From Chlorophyllum brunneum (taxonomy: Eukaryota > Basidiomycota > Agaricomycetes > Agaricales > Agaricaceae): 64,000 nucleotides of DNA. Below are positions 1 to 11,984 of the stretch, one piece after another. The position numbers were made by a program, and so were the translations under genes. Numbering within the stretch: the stretch's first letter is position 1; each line of letters begins with the position of its first letter. Location of the stretch: assembly GCA_963576785.1 (NCBI GenBank), contig OY756144.1:744001-808000 (forward strand), written 5' to 3'. A model generated the notes under the pieces. It made no database searches, was not told where the DNA came from, and saw nothing but the letters and a program-made list of their open reading frames with translations.

Positions 1-1990
1 CAGACCTCTAGGAGTGACATGGATACGGATATGACCGCACCCCAGCCCATCGCCTCGTCTTCCGAGCCCATTCCTATTGATGTCGAGACTTCTACGGAAG
101 CTGACACAAACACCGGAACCAAGGGATACCAACGTATCGTCGCACTTCCCTGTGCCCACGTGTTCCACGCACAATGTCTCGTCCCATGGTTCTCCAAACC
201 GAAACAAACGACATGTCCGATATGTCGATTCAACATTGATCCGGAGAACTTGACGTATACATCTCGTGCACAGCGAAGAGCTGCGGCTAGGCGTGCGCGT
301 GAACAACAGCAAGGTACTGAGGGAGGCGCTGGTACCGAGGAGGGTGAGGGTTTAGGTGAGGTCGGAGAGGGTGTTGGTGGTGAGGGGCCGGGAGCTGTTG
401 GGTTTGATTTTCCCTTGGGTATGGGCGGAGCTCCATGTGAGTGTCTTCTCGATGTGTGACAACGAACTGTGTGCTAACGATAGTTTAGTTGTTATTCCTC
501 TACGCGGTGGACATGATGGTCCACAACCTGGTGACGCACCTCCAACTGGCGCACAGGCTCGGCCTGGTGCCACTGATGATGATACCACCGGTGGTGCTGA
601 TGTTCCAAACGGCAACAGTGACCGTCCGCTTCATGACATCGTCACGATTGGATTTGATATGTACATCGGTCGTGGACCACCACCTTTCCCATTCAGAGGA
701 CCGGGAATGGTGCAGATCCCTGTTCCAGGCCCTCCAGGTCCTCCTGACGCTCCTACTGCGAACGCTCCCCCCACCGGCGGTTCACCAGCGATGAACAATG
801 GTAATCCAGTTCTCGGCGCCGATGTCCCACCATCTACGAATAATACGGGTACACCACCAGTGACTGGAGCTGGCAATGGAGGTACTGGAGGACCGCGAGG
901 CGCGGCATTTGCTATTCCTATCCCAGTGGGTCAAGGATTCGGTAGAGCGCTTGAGGAGGTGTTTTCGAGGTTATTTGGTGGTGGCGGCGGCGGTGGGACA
1001 GAAGGGAATACGGAACCAGCTCCTGCGACTGGCGCTCCAAATGCTGGTAACGGCGGTAGTCAACCACAAGGCCCAGCGATGTTTGGACCTGAGCGACCGC
1101 CCATGCCACTACCTGGTTCGTTCCCACTACCCGCCAATATCGGTATTGGACTTGGAGGTATTGGCGGACAGAGACTACCACCTTTTATGTCCCCGTCTAG
1201 GGGTCGTGGACAGCCTGGAGGACAAGAAGCTCAAGGAGCTCCGGGACACCAAGCAGGCCAACCGCCGATGTTTGAGACCACCCTCCCGTTGTTCGATCTC
1301 TTGTTTGGTTCGCCTCCCCCTCAAGCGCAGGGTCAAGCTCAAGCTCCGGATACGCAACCTGCACCTCAACCCGCACAACCACAACCTCAACATCCTCAAG
1401 ATGCCAATGCTCGGCAACCACCTCCACCTCCACCAGGGTTCGGTTGGACATTCGTACCTGGTTCCCCACCCCCTCGCCCTGCATCAGCTCCAACCCCTGG
1501 ACAACAACGACAGGAACCGAGGAAGCAATGGGCGCCTCCACCTGCCCCTGGATTGACGTTGAGACAGCGAGTGGAGAAGAGAGAACAGGAGGCAGGGTTG
1601 AGGTGTTGTGACGTTTCGTGTGGGGTTGGGCCTAGCGATGATGATCCATGGACCGATGTTGGTCAAGAGGGCATCAAGCAGTTGTGCATTCGAAGTTCTA
1701 CCAATGAAGATGGTGGTATGAGTGCAGTGGATAGCGGAGTCGGTCTCGACGGACTAGCAAAGGTTGTCAGAGATGGAGAAGACCTGAAGAGGGAATTGGT
1801 GTGCTCGCATACGTTCCATTCGAGTTGTCTTGTGAGTGCTGAACGTGTTGCGCTTGCGTTGAGGGATGCGAACGTAGCGTTTGTTGGACCGCAGGGAAAG
1901 GAGGAAGTTGAAGTATCGTGTCCTGTGTGTCGAGGTGTTGGGAGAGTGAGCAGGGAGGAGTGGGAGAAGGGTCTTCAGGCTCTTGGTTGA
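1..1990 (+). CDS. Proline/glycine-rich RING-type zinc finger protein, 5' end outside window
   Basis: The reading frame is open at the window edge; exon 1 ends at 436, a 52-nt intron (437-488, GTGAGT..TTTAG, branch-like GCTAAC) follows, and exon 2 ends with TGA at 1988-1990, giving at least 645 residues. Residues about 50-75 are the second half of a RING-H2 finger (C-A-H, H-A-Q-C-L-x2-W-F, C-P-I-C-R); its first cysteine pair must lie upstream. Then come a basic/Glu-Gly-rich linker and about 350 residues rich in Pro, Gly and Gln. A second RING-like group closes the protein: cysteines near 518-524, C-S-H-T-F-H-S-S-C near 580 and C-P-V-C near 624. Family knowledge says E3 ubiquitin ligase activity; the substrate is unknown. 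A frameshifted N-terminal relative lies at 58800-60947. Confidence 0.75.
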
Positions 1991-2849
1991 ATATGAGTCT
2001 GACCTTGCTTGCTTATTTCATCTTATCCATCTCGTACGAGACTTTGTAGTGTGCACGTTTTACATGGGTTTTTAGAGGTTATGTATAGTGTGATGTGGTT
2101 GATGAATGATATGAGCGTTACAATGTATAGTAGCTTGATGGTTCCTGGTTCTACCTGCCTGAGAATGTCTCCTTGCGAATGCTGGGGTTGTATTCAGGAC
2201 AATTCATTTACAGTATTACTTTTGATATACAAAGGTACCTTTCGGAACGACAAATCAAGCTAAATATTTCGAGAAAGCGCGGAGCGTCTGTACGAAGATG
2301 ATGCAAATACAACAACACGCTCGTGAAAGCTTGCACTGCTGCCATGCTTCCCACGGTATACTGAAATCAACTTAGAGCACCACAAATATCCAAGAAAAAA
2401 ATATCTCGCGCAGCTTAATGTCGACCATCGCAACAGCATGGTGATCCCCTGGACTGCAATTGTACGAATCCCGCTCTTTAGTTGATTTTAGGTCCAGCAA
2501 CTTGGGTGAAGTCGGATGGTCCGCGATTCAGCCACACCGCCAGACATCACTTTTAAGTTTTGAAGGTTTATAGTAATCTCCCCAGGGCTCTACTATACTG
2601 TGCGGGCATTAATTTCATACTGGCTTATTCGAATAGCTCTCGCGATGCGCTTTTTGTTTGAGATGAAAACGATATCCTGGAGATTGAAGTATAAACCGGC
2701 GGCTAGGGCGTGAACTAGGTATTCAATATACCATCTTGAGATCCCCGTGGACAAATGGAGTAGACCATCCACTGACAGAACAACATGCCGACGATTATCG
2801 AAGTTCGACTGTAGGTGACAGAGAAGAAGCTTCAGGGAGACATAACAGC
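1991..2849. other. Intergenic, no gene recognised
   Basis: Downstream of the RING gene there is AT-richer sequence with only short open frames that match no recognisable domain and show no exon structure. It probably holds the 3' region of the RING gene and the upstream region of the next gene. Confidence 0.5.
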
Positions 2850-2867
2850 GGATCATTCCATAAATAG
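2850..2867 (+). promoter_or_regulatory. TATA-like box shared by paralogues A and B
   Basis: The 18-nt stretch GGATCATTCCATAAATAG contains ATAAATA about 107 nt before the ATG of copy A. The identical 18 nt occurs on the minus strand at 6315-6332, about 122 nt before the ATG of copy B. Conservation outside the coding part suggests that the promoter was duplicated with the gene. Confidence 0.55.
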
Positions 2868-2972
2868 TCTGATTGAATGACAATGACCGGCCAGCTCAAT
2901 GGTCCCAGTCTCAGAGCCAACGAGCCACCTTCTTTCTCAACCACCGGGTCTCCCCCACGCGATAACTGAACC

Positions 2973-4153
2973 ATGAGTGAATTCCTGGCCATCACCATCA
3001 CAGGCCCGGAAGATCCAAGGTAGCTGCCAAGGCAGGTTAAACAATCAAACCCTACTGATCTTTCTGTCTAGTTCCGGTTTGTTCGAGCAATTGAACGACA
3101 AGGCAAGTAATACGTGACATGATCTTGGGGGTTGTCTTGACCTTGTTTTGCCTTACAGCTCAGTAAGCTCGTTGGTTTGCTGAGCGATTTTCCGGGGGAT
3201 GGATCAAAGTGGGCTCGGTCATCGGCCGAAAACGTACAACGCGAGCTGGCCAATGTTCGTATGGCCTGTGGATCTGGTAGCGATGGACTATATGCACATC
3301 TGGAAGGGTTCACTAGGGATGTGGATGAGCTTCGGTTGAACCTTGACCGTCTCCAAGAGATTGATTGGAAGGTAAGTCGCTCAATTGCCAGTGTCCGACC
3401 CACCCGAACCTGACTCGTATCTCCAGAATATATCGCCTGTCGCAAAATTTCATAAAACGCTGAAGGAAATCAGTCAGAAACTGGTAAGATCTTTTTTATC
3501 TTCCCCCGCCTTGTCATTCTGTTGCTGAGCAGTTGTCTCTGCCATTTCAGAACCACACCCGACGGGAGGAGAAAGATAAAATTATCGTAGTGGTCATTCA
3601 GGAACTCGACACAGTGTGTTTGTCTCTGGATGATTTCATTGCAGTAGCGGGTAAGGTCAAATCAGAATCTATTCCATTCGCATAATTCATACCTCTTTCA
3701 GAACTCCTGGCGAAAACCGCCCAAAGGCGACTAATTCACCATTTCCTCCACGCATTGGTATTGTCTGCAATTTTCGTGTCGTTCACAAGCGTCGCATTGT
3801 GGAAGTTATATGAAATTGATAGCCCTTCTCGCATCCTGTTGATAACAAAGGTTGTGTGGCCCATTTCGCTTATCTTCAGTACCATAGCGTTTTCCAACAA
3901 TCTGCTATTGCTTTTCCGAAAAAAATCAGCTCTGTGAGTCATCAAAGTCAAAACCACTTGCGAATGACTGACCCAGGTGCAAAGCCGACGCGTCAGGCAC
4001 TTTTGCAGCCCGAACTTACCTTTTGACCGGACTAACATCGATCCTGTTGGCATCCCCTTACTCCATCTTGCCATGATCTTGTTCCTGGGTGGTTCAGTGT
4101 ACACCATCGGTCAAGTTGGTCTATTTCTTTCCTACCCTTTCGGAAGCAGCTAG
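2973..4153 (+). CDS. Small three-helix membrane protein, copy A (intact)
   Basis: I do not recognise the family. Exons 2973-3019, 3072-3102, 3159-3371, 3427-3483, 3551-3650, 3702-3933 and 3985-4153 join to exactly 283 codons (282 residues). Exon lengths agree with paralogues B and D, which supports the model; intron 2 appears to use a GC donor (GCAAGT), as in D. Residues 1-150 are polar and probably helical, with no enzyme motif. Hydrophobic segments lie near 164-184, 194-221 (after the shared D-S/N-P-S/P-R-I-L-L motif) and 250-275. The expected location is a membrane, with a membrane hairpin plus a third helix. The start at 2973 is favoured because B and C share the sequence just before their ATG. 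It is the only copy of four that is unbroken. Confidence 0.7.
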
Positions 4154-4958
4154 GTTTCAATAGGGTGACTTTCCAGGCCTCGTACTGGCCGCTTTCCTCA
4201 GTATTAGCCTCGGACTTTACCATCTCATGAGCTTGCGGGCTTGAAACAATCCCCCCGACAGAATTCCTTCCTGCCGTATTTGATCCCGTTACACTCGCGA
4301 TTTTCCCCGTCTTTGTCGCAGTCATATCTGCGGATTGTGGGAGCAGGTCGGGATTGTGCAGTTCTTTTCTGGTCATCCCATGACGCAAATACACACCTGT
4401 AAATCGTCTGATATACGTAGGGTTCACAGCAGAAACTCTTTTAAGTTGGCAGACCCTGTATACGACAGTAAAGTCTGGACTTGAAACGCGCACCCCATGG
4501 CTTTTTAGTCCGTGCTACCAACGTATGTCTTAGCCGTTCAGAGTACTCAACCCTTTCACTACTAACGGGTTGATACAACGAGGCCAGGCTCTCACTGCCC
4601 GGCCCGGTTATACTGACCTAAGAGTGTCTTGCGTCGTTCTGAGTATCAATAGTTGATGTCCATGTATCGGATGATTGACATAGTTTGGGACACAACATGC
4701 AGAATGTATTCACATCGGGAGACGACCAAGAATAGAACCACACGGATTTTTGACCTGCTCTACCAATCTGCGGGGTGTGTTTAACTACTAAAAGAACCCT
4801 TGGGCATGGAATATTGAATGACGACAAAAGAAACCTGAATGTGGGTTGTTTTGAGAAAAGAACAATATTCCATTCTTTCAAGCCTCCAAATTTATGTAAC
4901 GGTACACTTCGAGCAGTATACCAGCCCAAGCACACCCTACGAGGTCCAAAAAGTCACC
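4154..4958. other. Intergenic, no gene recognised
   Basis: This gap lies between the converging copies A and B. Open frames here have no domain, no repeat and no exon-like conservation. Confidence 0.45.
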
Positions 4959-6194
4959 CTAGTGAAAGTTAGCCACTTTTAAAATATAGGAAAGAAATGG
5001 ACTAACTTGATTAGATAGCGAGGCGAACATTAAGCCACCAACGAACCAGGTCACGGCGAAGTTTAGCGAGGTGTAGGTAGAGCTAACCCTGGTCCATTGA
5101 ATAAGTTTGTCTCGGGTGCTGAAGCGCCTGACGTCCGTGTGACGCATCCGGGTAAGTTATTGCAAGTGGTTTTGACTTCGATAACTCACAGGGCGGATTG
5201 TATCCGGAAACGTAACAGCAAACTGTTGAAAATTGTTCCGGTACTAAAGATAAGGGAGATGAGCCACAAAGCTTTTGCCGTCAAGAGGATGCGAGAAGGG
5301 TTATCAGTCTTATATGATTTTTGTAATGCGATGCTGGTGAGGAATGCAAGATAACCAGAACCGCCGACGGGAAGAGGAGATTTTGATTTAATCGCTTTTG
5401 GGTGGCTTTCACCACCAGAGGTTCTAAAAAATGTGATATGAATTATGCGCATGGAATTAGATTCTGATTCAGCCTTACCGACTCTCACAAAGAAATCATC
5501 CAGAGAAGAACTCAACATGTTGAGTTCCTGAGTGACTGCTACTATAGCCTTCTTTTTTTCCTCCCCTGAACCTGGTTCTGAAATGGCAGAGACGAAAAGT
5601 CAACGACGGAATGGAAAGATAAGCAGAGGGAAAGTAATATCACAAAATTTTTACTGATTCCCCAAAGCATTCTCAGGATTTCCGTGGTGCAGAACATGTT
5701 CTAAAATCACGGATCAGGTTTGCGTGGGTCCGTCGACGCTGGTAATTGGATAACTTACATTTCCATTATCGACCTTCAAAAGGTAGAGTCGCAATTCCTC
5801 CAGCGCCCCAGATAATCCGTCCAGAGCCCCAGAGAAAACTGCCAGATATATGCCTAGTCCATCACCGCCGGATATGCAGGCCCCACCGACGTTGGCCAGG
5901 TCACGCCGTACGTTTTTAGTGAATTGCTCAATCCACTTTGGTCCATCTTCTGGAAGCTCGCTCAGCAAATCCATGAACTTATTGAGCTGAAAAGCAGAGC
6001 AAGATTGAGATAACAGCAGGCTCACGCCACGAGGTTTTTACCTTGTCGTCCAATTCCCTGAACAATAAACCGGAACTAGACAGTGTGATCAGGAGGGATT
6101 GATCGTTGAGCGCTGAGCTCTTAAACCCCAGCAGTTACCTTTGACCCTTCAAGTCTACGATGGTGGTCGTCGAAGGGTCCGCTATTTTACTCAT
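4959..6194 (-). pseudogene. Three-helix membrane protein family, copy B (frameshifted)
   Basis: Paralogue of copy A, facing it. Exons are visible at 6194-6139, 6075-6042, 5986-5759 (L-S-E-L-P-E-D-G, like L-S-D-F-P-G-D-G in A), 5700-5644 (57 nt, as in A), then a fifth exon, a membrane-helix exon at about 5400-5180 and a last exon at 5127-4959 (169 nt, as in A). The fifth exon is one base shorter than in A unless an alternative acceptor is used. The membrane-helix exon carries a net +2 nt change, so the first helix and the N-P-S-R-I-L-L part lie in different frames. It is probably a recent pseudogene. Start and 5' leader resemble A and C. Confidence 0.65.
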
Positions 6195-6954
6195 GGTCTG
6201 GTTATCGGTTGGTAGGAGAAGAAGGTGGCTGGGGCAGTTTTTGCGACTGTTGACGTGTTCTTTCTGCTTCTGCGTAGTGAGGTGTCGTCGTACAATAGAC
6301 AAACGCCAGATGTGCTATTTATGGAATGATCCGTATGAGTGATGTAGATAGTGAGTTATCTAAACGAGTTTTGGAAGTTACACACACGGTGAGATGGGTT
6401 TGGTGAATGGATAGCTTGATGAGTCCAGGCTTTTACAGTCAAGTGTAGTTGTGCTAGCCCGAGAGCGTCTTGCACACTTAGGAGCTTCGCAAGTTTGATG
6501 GACCATGTATCAGGATTCATCTACAGTATTACTTTTGATAGGCGGGGGGGCCTTTCAAATCAAGCTGCAGATTTCGAGAAAGAGAAAAGGCGTCCATGGC
6601 TGACGCAACGTTGTACGAAACGGATTGGTTGCTGCTGAAATATTCCTCGTAGGTCAAGTCATGCAGTTGGCGGTTACCGAGCTGACTGACATGGTCCTTT
6701 TTAGGGTGTGATACGTCGCAAATGATGCAAAGGCAATAGTGCTCACGAAGAACGGGCCTGTAAAACTAATGAACCGCTTATGATCCCGCTACTGAATGAG
6801 TTCCGAGATTTATTTTGCGATTGAAAATCACACCCCGCGTATACATAAGCAATTCAGGATCAGCCGGGTGGCGTCACTCTGGGCTGTGCGGCTGTGATAG
6901 TGACCCTGACTCCCTCTCCTCTTAGCGTTCAGCACCGGACCTGTATTCTGAGCC
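6195..6954. other. Intergenic region between copy B and the kinase
   Basis: The first part is the upstream region of copy B, including the 18-nt TATA-like box at 6315-6332 (minus). The rest shows no recognisable gene up to the kinase start at 6955. Confidence 0.5.
6315..6332 (-). promoter_or_regulatory. TATA-like box upstream of copy B
   Basis: Identical over 18 nt to the element upstream of copy A (2850-2867). It lies about 122 nt before the B start codon at 6194. A partly similar stretch (ACGCCAGATGT followed by an AT-rich core) lies upstream of copy C near 12073-12100. Confidence 0.5.
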
Positions 6955-8188
6955 ATGCCCGACGTTTTTACGCCTGACCGCCCACCAATCCCCCATTTAG
7001 ACGGCTCAGAAGACTTGAAATCTTTTGTACGCCTCCCTCGTCGTCGCTTCGTTAAAGTCTGATATCGCTGGATGTAGGACTACTCTGAACTCGTTGGGGA
7101 CAGATACAGACCCCAGTACTGCGGCGGAATGTCTGATGTCTACGTTGGGTCGCTCAGACGAGATGGCGCGCCAGACATGAAGGTCGGTGTGGTCACGACA
7201 CGCCGTTGGCCAAGTTTATTGATTCTGTTAATCAAGGTTGCGATCAAAGTCCTACGGATGGGCGGAGAGCTTCAGCGGTCTGGGCCGGCACTGGAGGGTT
7301 TCCAACGGGTTAGCGCTCACAGCCCAGCATAGCTCAACGTTGTCTTACACCTTTACTCTGCTGTGTAGCGCTTTATCCGTGAAACGAGGGTCTGGAAGGA
7401 ACTAAATCAAAAAAACATCCTCATATTACTTGGCCTCTCGGAAAAGCTTGGACGCGGATGTCCCGCTCTTATTACCCCATACTGTGACCAAGGCACGGTC
7501 ATGGAGTACCTACACCGCTTCCCTGGCGCGGATAGGATATCTCTGGTATGTCATCTTCCCTCCACTTCTTTGGATGTTCATAAAGTTGTTCATTAATAGG
7601 TCAGAGGCGTAGCCGAAGGTCTCGCATATCTGCACGGCCAACAGGTCGTCCATGGAGATCTCCGGCCTGTGCGTGTCAGAGACATTAAACATTGGATGCC
7701 CGCCTGACCTTACACAGCCGAATATCCTTATAGATGAAAAGGGAGTTCCTCTCCTTAGTGACTTCGGCAGCGCCAGGTTGCTCGTTGACAAGGGATTTAG
7801 TCAAACAAACCCCGCCGGTGCGGTACGATATCAAGCCCCTGAACCTTTTGATCCAGATTGCGAGAGCTCCGGCTTCCCGGATACTTATGCCACAGATGTT
7901 TACGCTTTCGCGATGACATCCTATGAGGTACGTCCTCTCTCAACTTCTAGGGTAAGCCTTTACTCAGAGTTGAATTAGATCTGGGCGGGTGTGAAGCCAT
8001 ACAGGAATATGCATGACAATGCCATTCTAATGAATCTCCTCCTACATGATGCGAGGCCTACCTTTCCGGACCCATCTCCTCCCCAAACAACGATTATCTG
8101 GCCGCTTCTGGTAAGCTGTTGGGTGGGGATACCTGAGAAGAGGTTAACTGCGGAAGAAGTAGTGCGGATGCTAGCATCACCGACTTGA
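6955..8188 (+). CDS. Tyrosine-kinase-like (TKL) protein kinase, catalytic residues intact
   Basis: Seven exons (6955-7026, 7078-7182, 7237-7308, 7369-7545, 7600-7668, 7718-7927, 7979-8188) join to 305 codons (304 residues), all introns 49-60 nt and phase 0. The protein is almost only a kinase domain. It has a glycine-loop region Y-C-G-G-M-S-D-V-Y-V-G (38-48), V-A-I-K with Lys63, catalytic loop H-G-D-L-R-P-P-N (160-167), D-F-G (180-182), A-P-E (205-207) and a D-V-Y-A-F-A-M segment. All residues needed for phosphotransfer are present, so Ser/Thr or dual-specificity kinase activity is expected; substrate unknown. There is no signal peptide or membrane helix. The intron at 7183 begins GTCGGT, a weak donor. 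The neighbouring kinase copies at 9059 and 62906 lack catalytic residues. Confidence 0.85.
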
Positions 8189-9058
8189 AGAGAAAGTGGT
8201 GCGAGAGCAGCCCTGTGTAAACACGCGTTGAGGTTGAATCGCCTGCCTGGCAATGTGAAATTGAGCGTCTGTGTCCAGGCTACGGGACGGTGGGTGGGCA
8301 AGTAGACATAGAAAAGGCTCATCTCAGTCACGCGTTCACGACGTGAGTACAGAAGGAGCTGTACATGAGGCCAGTATATTTATGTAGACAAAATTCAAGG
8401 TCCGAGGGAAGGACACGATGGTTGCAACAAGGTGGACAATCGGCTAAAGAGAACACACTCGAGGCGCGCTTAAACAGGTTTCTCCATAGAGATCAGCTTA
8501 AAGCGTCACGAACGGTATGGAGTCTACTATGTCATCCTTCTTTCCCGTCGAGTCCCCAAGTTCACAGCCGCTTTTGCAGCACGACGCAACAGCCTGCGCT
8601 TGTCCAGGACAGATGATCAGCGAGGGCACTAACACCTTCACAGTGAATTGGCAGATAATACTACATCACCACAGCCCTTATTCTGGACGTGAATGTTATC
8701 GCTAGGCCTGGCCCCACGTTTACGCTCCATTCCCTTCTGCTCTTCAAGTTCTGGTACTCGACGGTGAATGTCACGTCGTAATTTGCTACTCCAGTATCTT
8801 GGATGGTTCACTATTATGGTCGGCGGAAATGGTGCTATGACCACTGTGCCACTTCCGAGCACACAATCTCCGTTTCTTTCGTCCAGGAGACGAGGAAATG
8901 ACGAACAAGCAAATTGAGCTTACAAGCGACTCAATCATTCCCTTCTTAAACAAATGCGAAGTAGTGATATTTCTGTGCCACAGCCAAAATACAAGTTATT
9001 CGAAATTCATGATGGTACTTCCTCGATTCATCTGGCCCCGCCAATCTGCTCAGGAATG
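8189..9058. other. Intergenic, no gene recognised
   Basis: Convergent gap between the active kinase (plus) and the decayed pseudokinase (minus). Only short open frames without recognisable motifs are present. Confidence 0.45.
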
Positions 9059-10035
9059 TCATGAACCTGGAAGAACACATTTCAGATCCTGTCGGAAGTA
9101 CAAGTCAATGGAATCATTGCAAACCTTATGCAAGATCTCAAGAACTCGGTCGTAATTGACTGACCGCGTCTGGCCCTTCCTGAGAGCCTCGACCACCTGT
9201 GGGTCTAGTATAGGCTTGTGTTCCCCTATTCCCGAGTCAGTGGACTCGAAGTATTGAGATCGAATTTCGGACGACCGTGGCCGGGCGGCTGGGTCACGGT
9301 CCCAACATGCCATCATCATTGCTAGTATTGGTGGCGGAATATCATGGCTTTTAGGATATCCCTGATCCCACGGCAAATTTCCCTTCACTAAGGCACCCAT
9401 GGCGCTGTTGTACCGGTGTTTGTGAAAAGGGGTTTCTCGTGTCCATACCTAGACCACGATGAATGGTTAGCTGGCAACTGCAACAGAGATAGAGCATGTC
9501 TTTACCTCGCCGCATACACAGCCAAACGGCCATATATCACCCTCTACAGGTGGTCACACACTTTCAACGGCGGTAGGAGTCTCCGGTGCTGTCCGGCGGA
9601 AGGGCCATTAGGGCGAGCCCTCACCTTTATTCATCCTTCCGTTGTTCACAGAATGGCTGAAGGCAAAGTCTGCGATCAGAGCACGACCACCGGCCGATAC
9701 AAGAATACTCCCCTGCATGGACCAATAAATCAGCAACTTGCCAAATAGATTATTCAATCAGCTTACTCCCTTAATAGCACCATGAGCAATGTTCTGTTCG
9801 TGTATATACTGTAACCCACCCAGAATATCAGATATCTAAGGTGCAGTTAGGGCAACTATTATCGAAGAGAATGACCATTGCACCTCACCAGGGGGATGTG
9901 TTAATGCTCATTGAATCGTCTATGTGTGACGAAGGGTTCCTCGCTCCGTCCAAGGAAAGGCGAGGCAAATTCACGGCCCCTTAGCGATTGTTGCCACAGC
10001 TACTATATTATCACCCTTCTGCCCTTTGCGTTGTA
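9059..10035 (-). pseudogene. Decayed TKL pseudokinase (K1)
   Basis: Paralogue of the gene at 62906-64000. The C-terminal exon (ending 9059) is open and has M-A-C-W-D-R-D-P-A-A-R-P, the typical end of a TKL domain, followed by a tail of about 70 residues shared with the other copy. Upstream are D-I-W-P-F-G-C-V-C-G-E (about 9556-9508), D-F-A in place of D-F-G (about 9680) and H-G-A-I-K-G in place of H-G-D-L-K-G (about 9780), so Asp of the catalytic loop is Ala. The N-lobe exon (about 9890-10035) has three in-frame stops when aligned to the intact paralogue, in the part matching F-P-W-M-D-N-G-S-L. It is therefore a dead copy of a gene that had probably already lost catalysis. Confidence 0.75.
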
Positions 10036-10827
10036 TCATGTACTCTTCAAGCTGGTGTTAAGTCGTACACCCAAGGGGCGTGAAAATGAAGAGGTCCAGC
10101 CTGAGAGGCCGCAAGTTGGACAACGTCATGTACGAAGAAGATTGAGTAAGACTTATTGGCTCCCAATCAGCTTCGCAGTGTTGCACCGGTCATGAATCAT
10201 TCTTTGCCTCAAAAGCGACTGCCCAAGCTCCGTGTTTTGGTTGTGCTATATCTGAAAGCTCCTCTGTCGCCTCTGTAGACTGCCAGAACAAATTAAAATC
10301 ATATCAGATTGTTGGTTTTCGACCAATACCCTCTCCTAATGTATCACCTTCCTCAGCACTAGCACCACCACCAGCACCTTGCTATTGAGCACATGTACGT
10401 CTAACTGCAGTTATTCTCTTTGCACAAAAAACGCATGTCAAAGTCGGATCAGCAAATCAGATGTGTCGTTTGCTTCGATTGGAGAACCATGGAACAAAAC
10501 GTTGAACGTGGTATGTGTGTACAGGGAAGTGTAACGATACAATTTCTTTGAGTTTGTGTTCACGTAAACCTCAAGATCGACGGAGGGTCGTTCGGAAGAC
10601 AACAAGGCGGCAGGGCAGGGTGGGATGCAGACGCATGCGTGTCCACATCACTCGTAGAAGTCTTCATAATGTCCATGCTAACAACCACACGTACCCTTAT
10701 CCTCCTGCTTGTCCTCCTTCGTATCCTCAATTCCTTCCAAACCGGCTTCTCCCAGCAAATTGTATAGGAGAAAGGAACCTAAAAGGAAAACTTGACCACA
10801 GGAAAGAATTCCATAGACATGATTCTT
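10036..10827. other. Intergenic, no gene recognised
   Basis: An open frame at 10515-10925 on the plus strand has no recognisable domain and partly overlaps the antisense of copy C. I see no gene here. Confidence 0.4.
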
Positions 10828-11984
10828 TCAGTCCTCGGAAGGAGGAGATAAATGTTTCCGAATGCCAGTTAGACATACTCGACAGTAACCGCAGGCGACT
10901 GATAAGCCAGTCGAAAACACGGTGAGGGCGATGCCGAGTAACACATTCGTGGAATGGATGTCAGTACAGTCAACCCATTGGATAAGTGCGTTTGGGATGC
11001 TGATACCTCAAGTTAGCTATTTGGGGGTGGATCTGGTTTTGAGAACTCACAATGCTAATCGTTTCCGGAAAAGGCACAGCAGGCTCTTGAAAATCACTCT
11101 AGTAGTTAGGACGAGTGAGAGGAGCCAGAGTGCGTTTGTGAGCAAGAGGATGCGAGGAGGGTTATTGATCGTATACGATTTCCGTATGGTGATGATGGTG
11201 AGTGACGCGAGTGCCACAGAAAGTCCTAACTTTTTTAGGTAATGTCGAGAGAGTTGCTTGTGAGTAGCTTGAGACCGATGTTCTGAGGGAAGTGATATCG
11301 ATTGCAGAAATGGAATATGTTCTAATTTGGGCTTACCCACTATTGACATAACATCGTCCAGACATAAACACAGCGCGTTGAGTTTCTGAGGGTCTTCTAC
11401 GATGATGTTGTCCATCTCCCCTTGCTGGAACTGTTTCTGGAATGGTGGAGACAATACTCAGTGACGGAATGGAAAGACGAACACAGTATAGAAAATCACA
11501 AATTTCTGACCGACTTCACTAAGCGTTTTCTGGGATTCTGAGACGGCCGGTGTGTTCTTAGGTTGCAAGTCAGGTTTGGGTGGGTTACTGGCGTTTGGGT
11601 AGCTGTACCTTTCCATCAACGAGAAAGTAAAGTGCCAGTTGAAAACTCTGCAGAGCCTCGGCGCATCCCTCCAGGGATACTTATACGGAGTTTCTATCGA
11701 GCATATAGGTCACACGAAGGTTGCACAGGTTGTGTTAGATTCTCGGTTGATGAACGAAGCACTTTTGACCTATACACCGGCAACTCGGTGAACGTATCCA
11801 AGAGCCTACTAAGCTACGGGGAGAATAAGATGGGACAACGCCAAGCTCGTACCAAGGGTTACTCACTTTGTCGTCCAATTAGCCGAACAAACCGGAACTG
11901 GACAGAAAGGTTAGGAGGGTTTGAGCATTGAACTTCTCCCGACGGTTACCATGAGGTAGTTGAAGGGATCACTGTTTTGTTCAT
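10828..11984 (-). pseudogene. Three-helix membrane protein family, copy C (degraded)
   Basis: Starts at ATG 11984 after a leader like that of A and B (CGATAAC, then ACC just before the ATG). A second exon equivalent (about 11900) reads S-G-L-F-G then TAA then L-D-D-K, so the frame is broken. A third exon equivalent near 11810 keeps part of the helical region. The exon for L-C-L-C-L-D-D-V (about 11440-11340) and the membrane exon (about 11245-11050, with N-N-P-P-R-I-L-L) are open. The last exon gives a third hydrophobic helix and stops at 10828. It is most likely a pseudogene; the C-terminal membrane part is the best preserved. Confidence 0.6.

Noticed and set aside
352..1666. Long open frames antisense or in other frames of the RING gene
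   Set aside because: They are shadows of a GC-rich, low-complexity coding region; the chosen frame carries both Cys/His clusters and a consistent intron.
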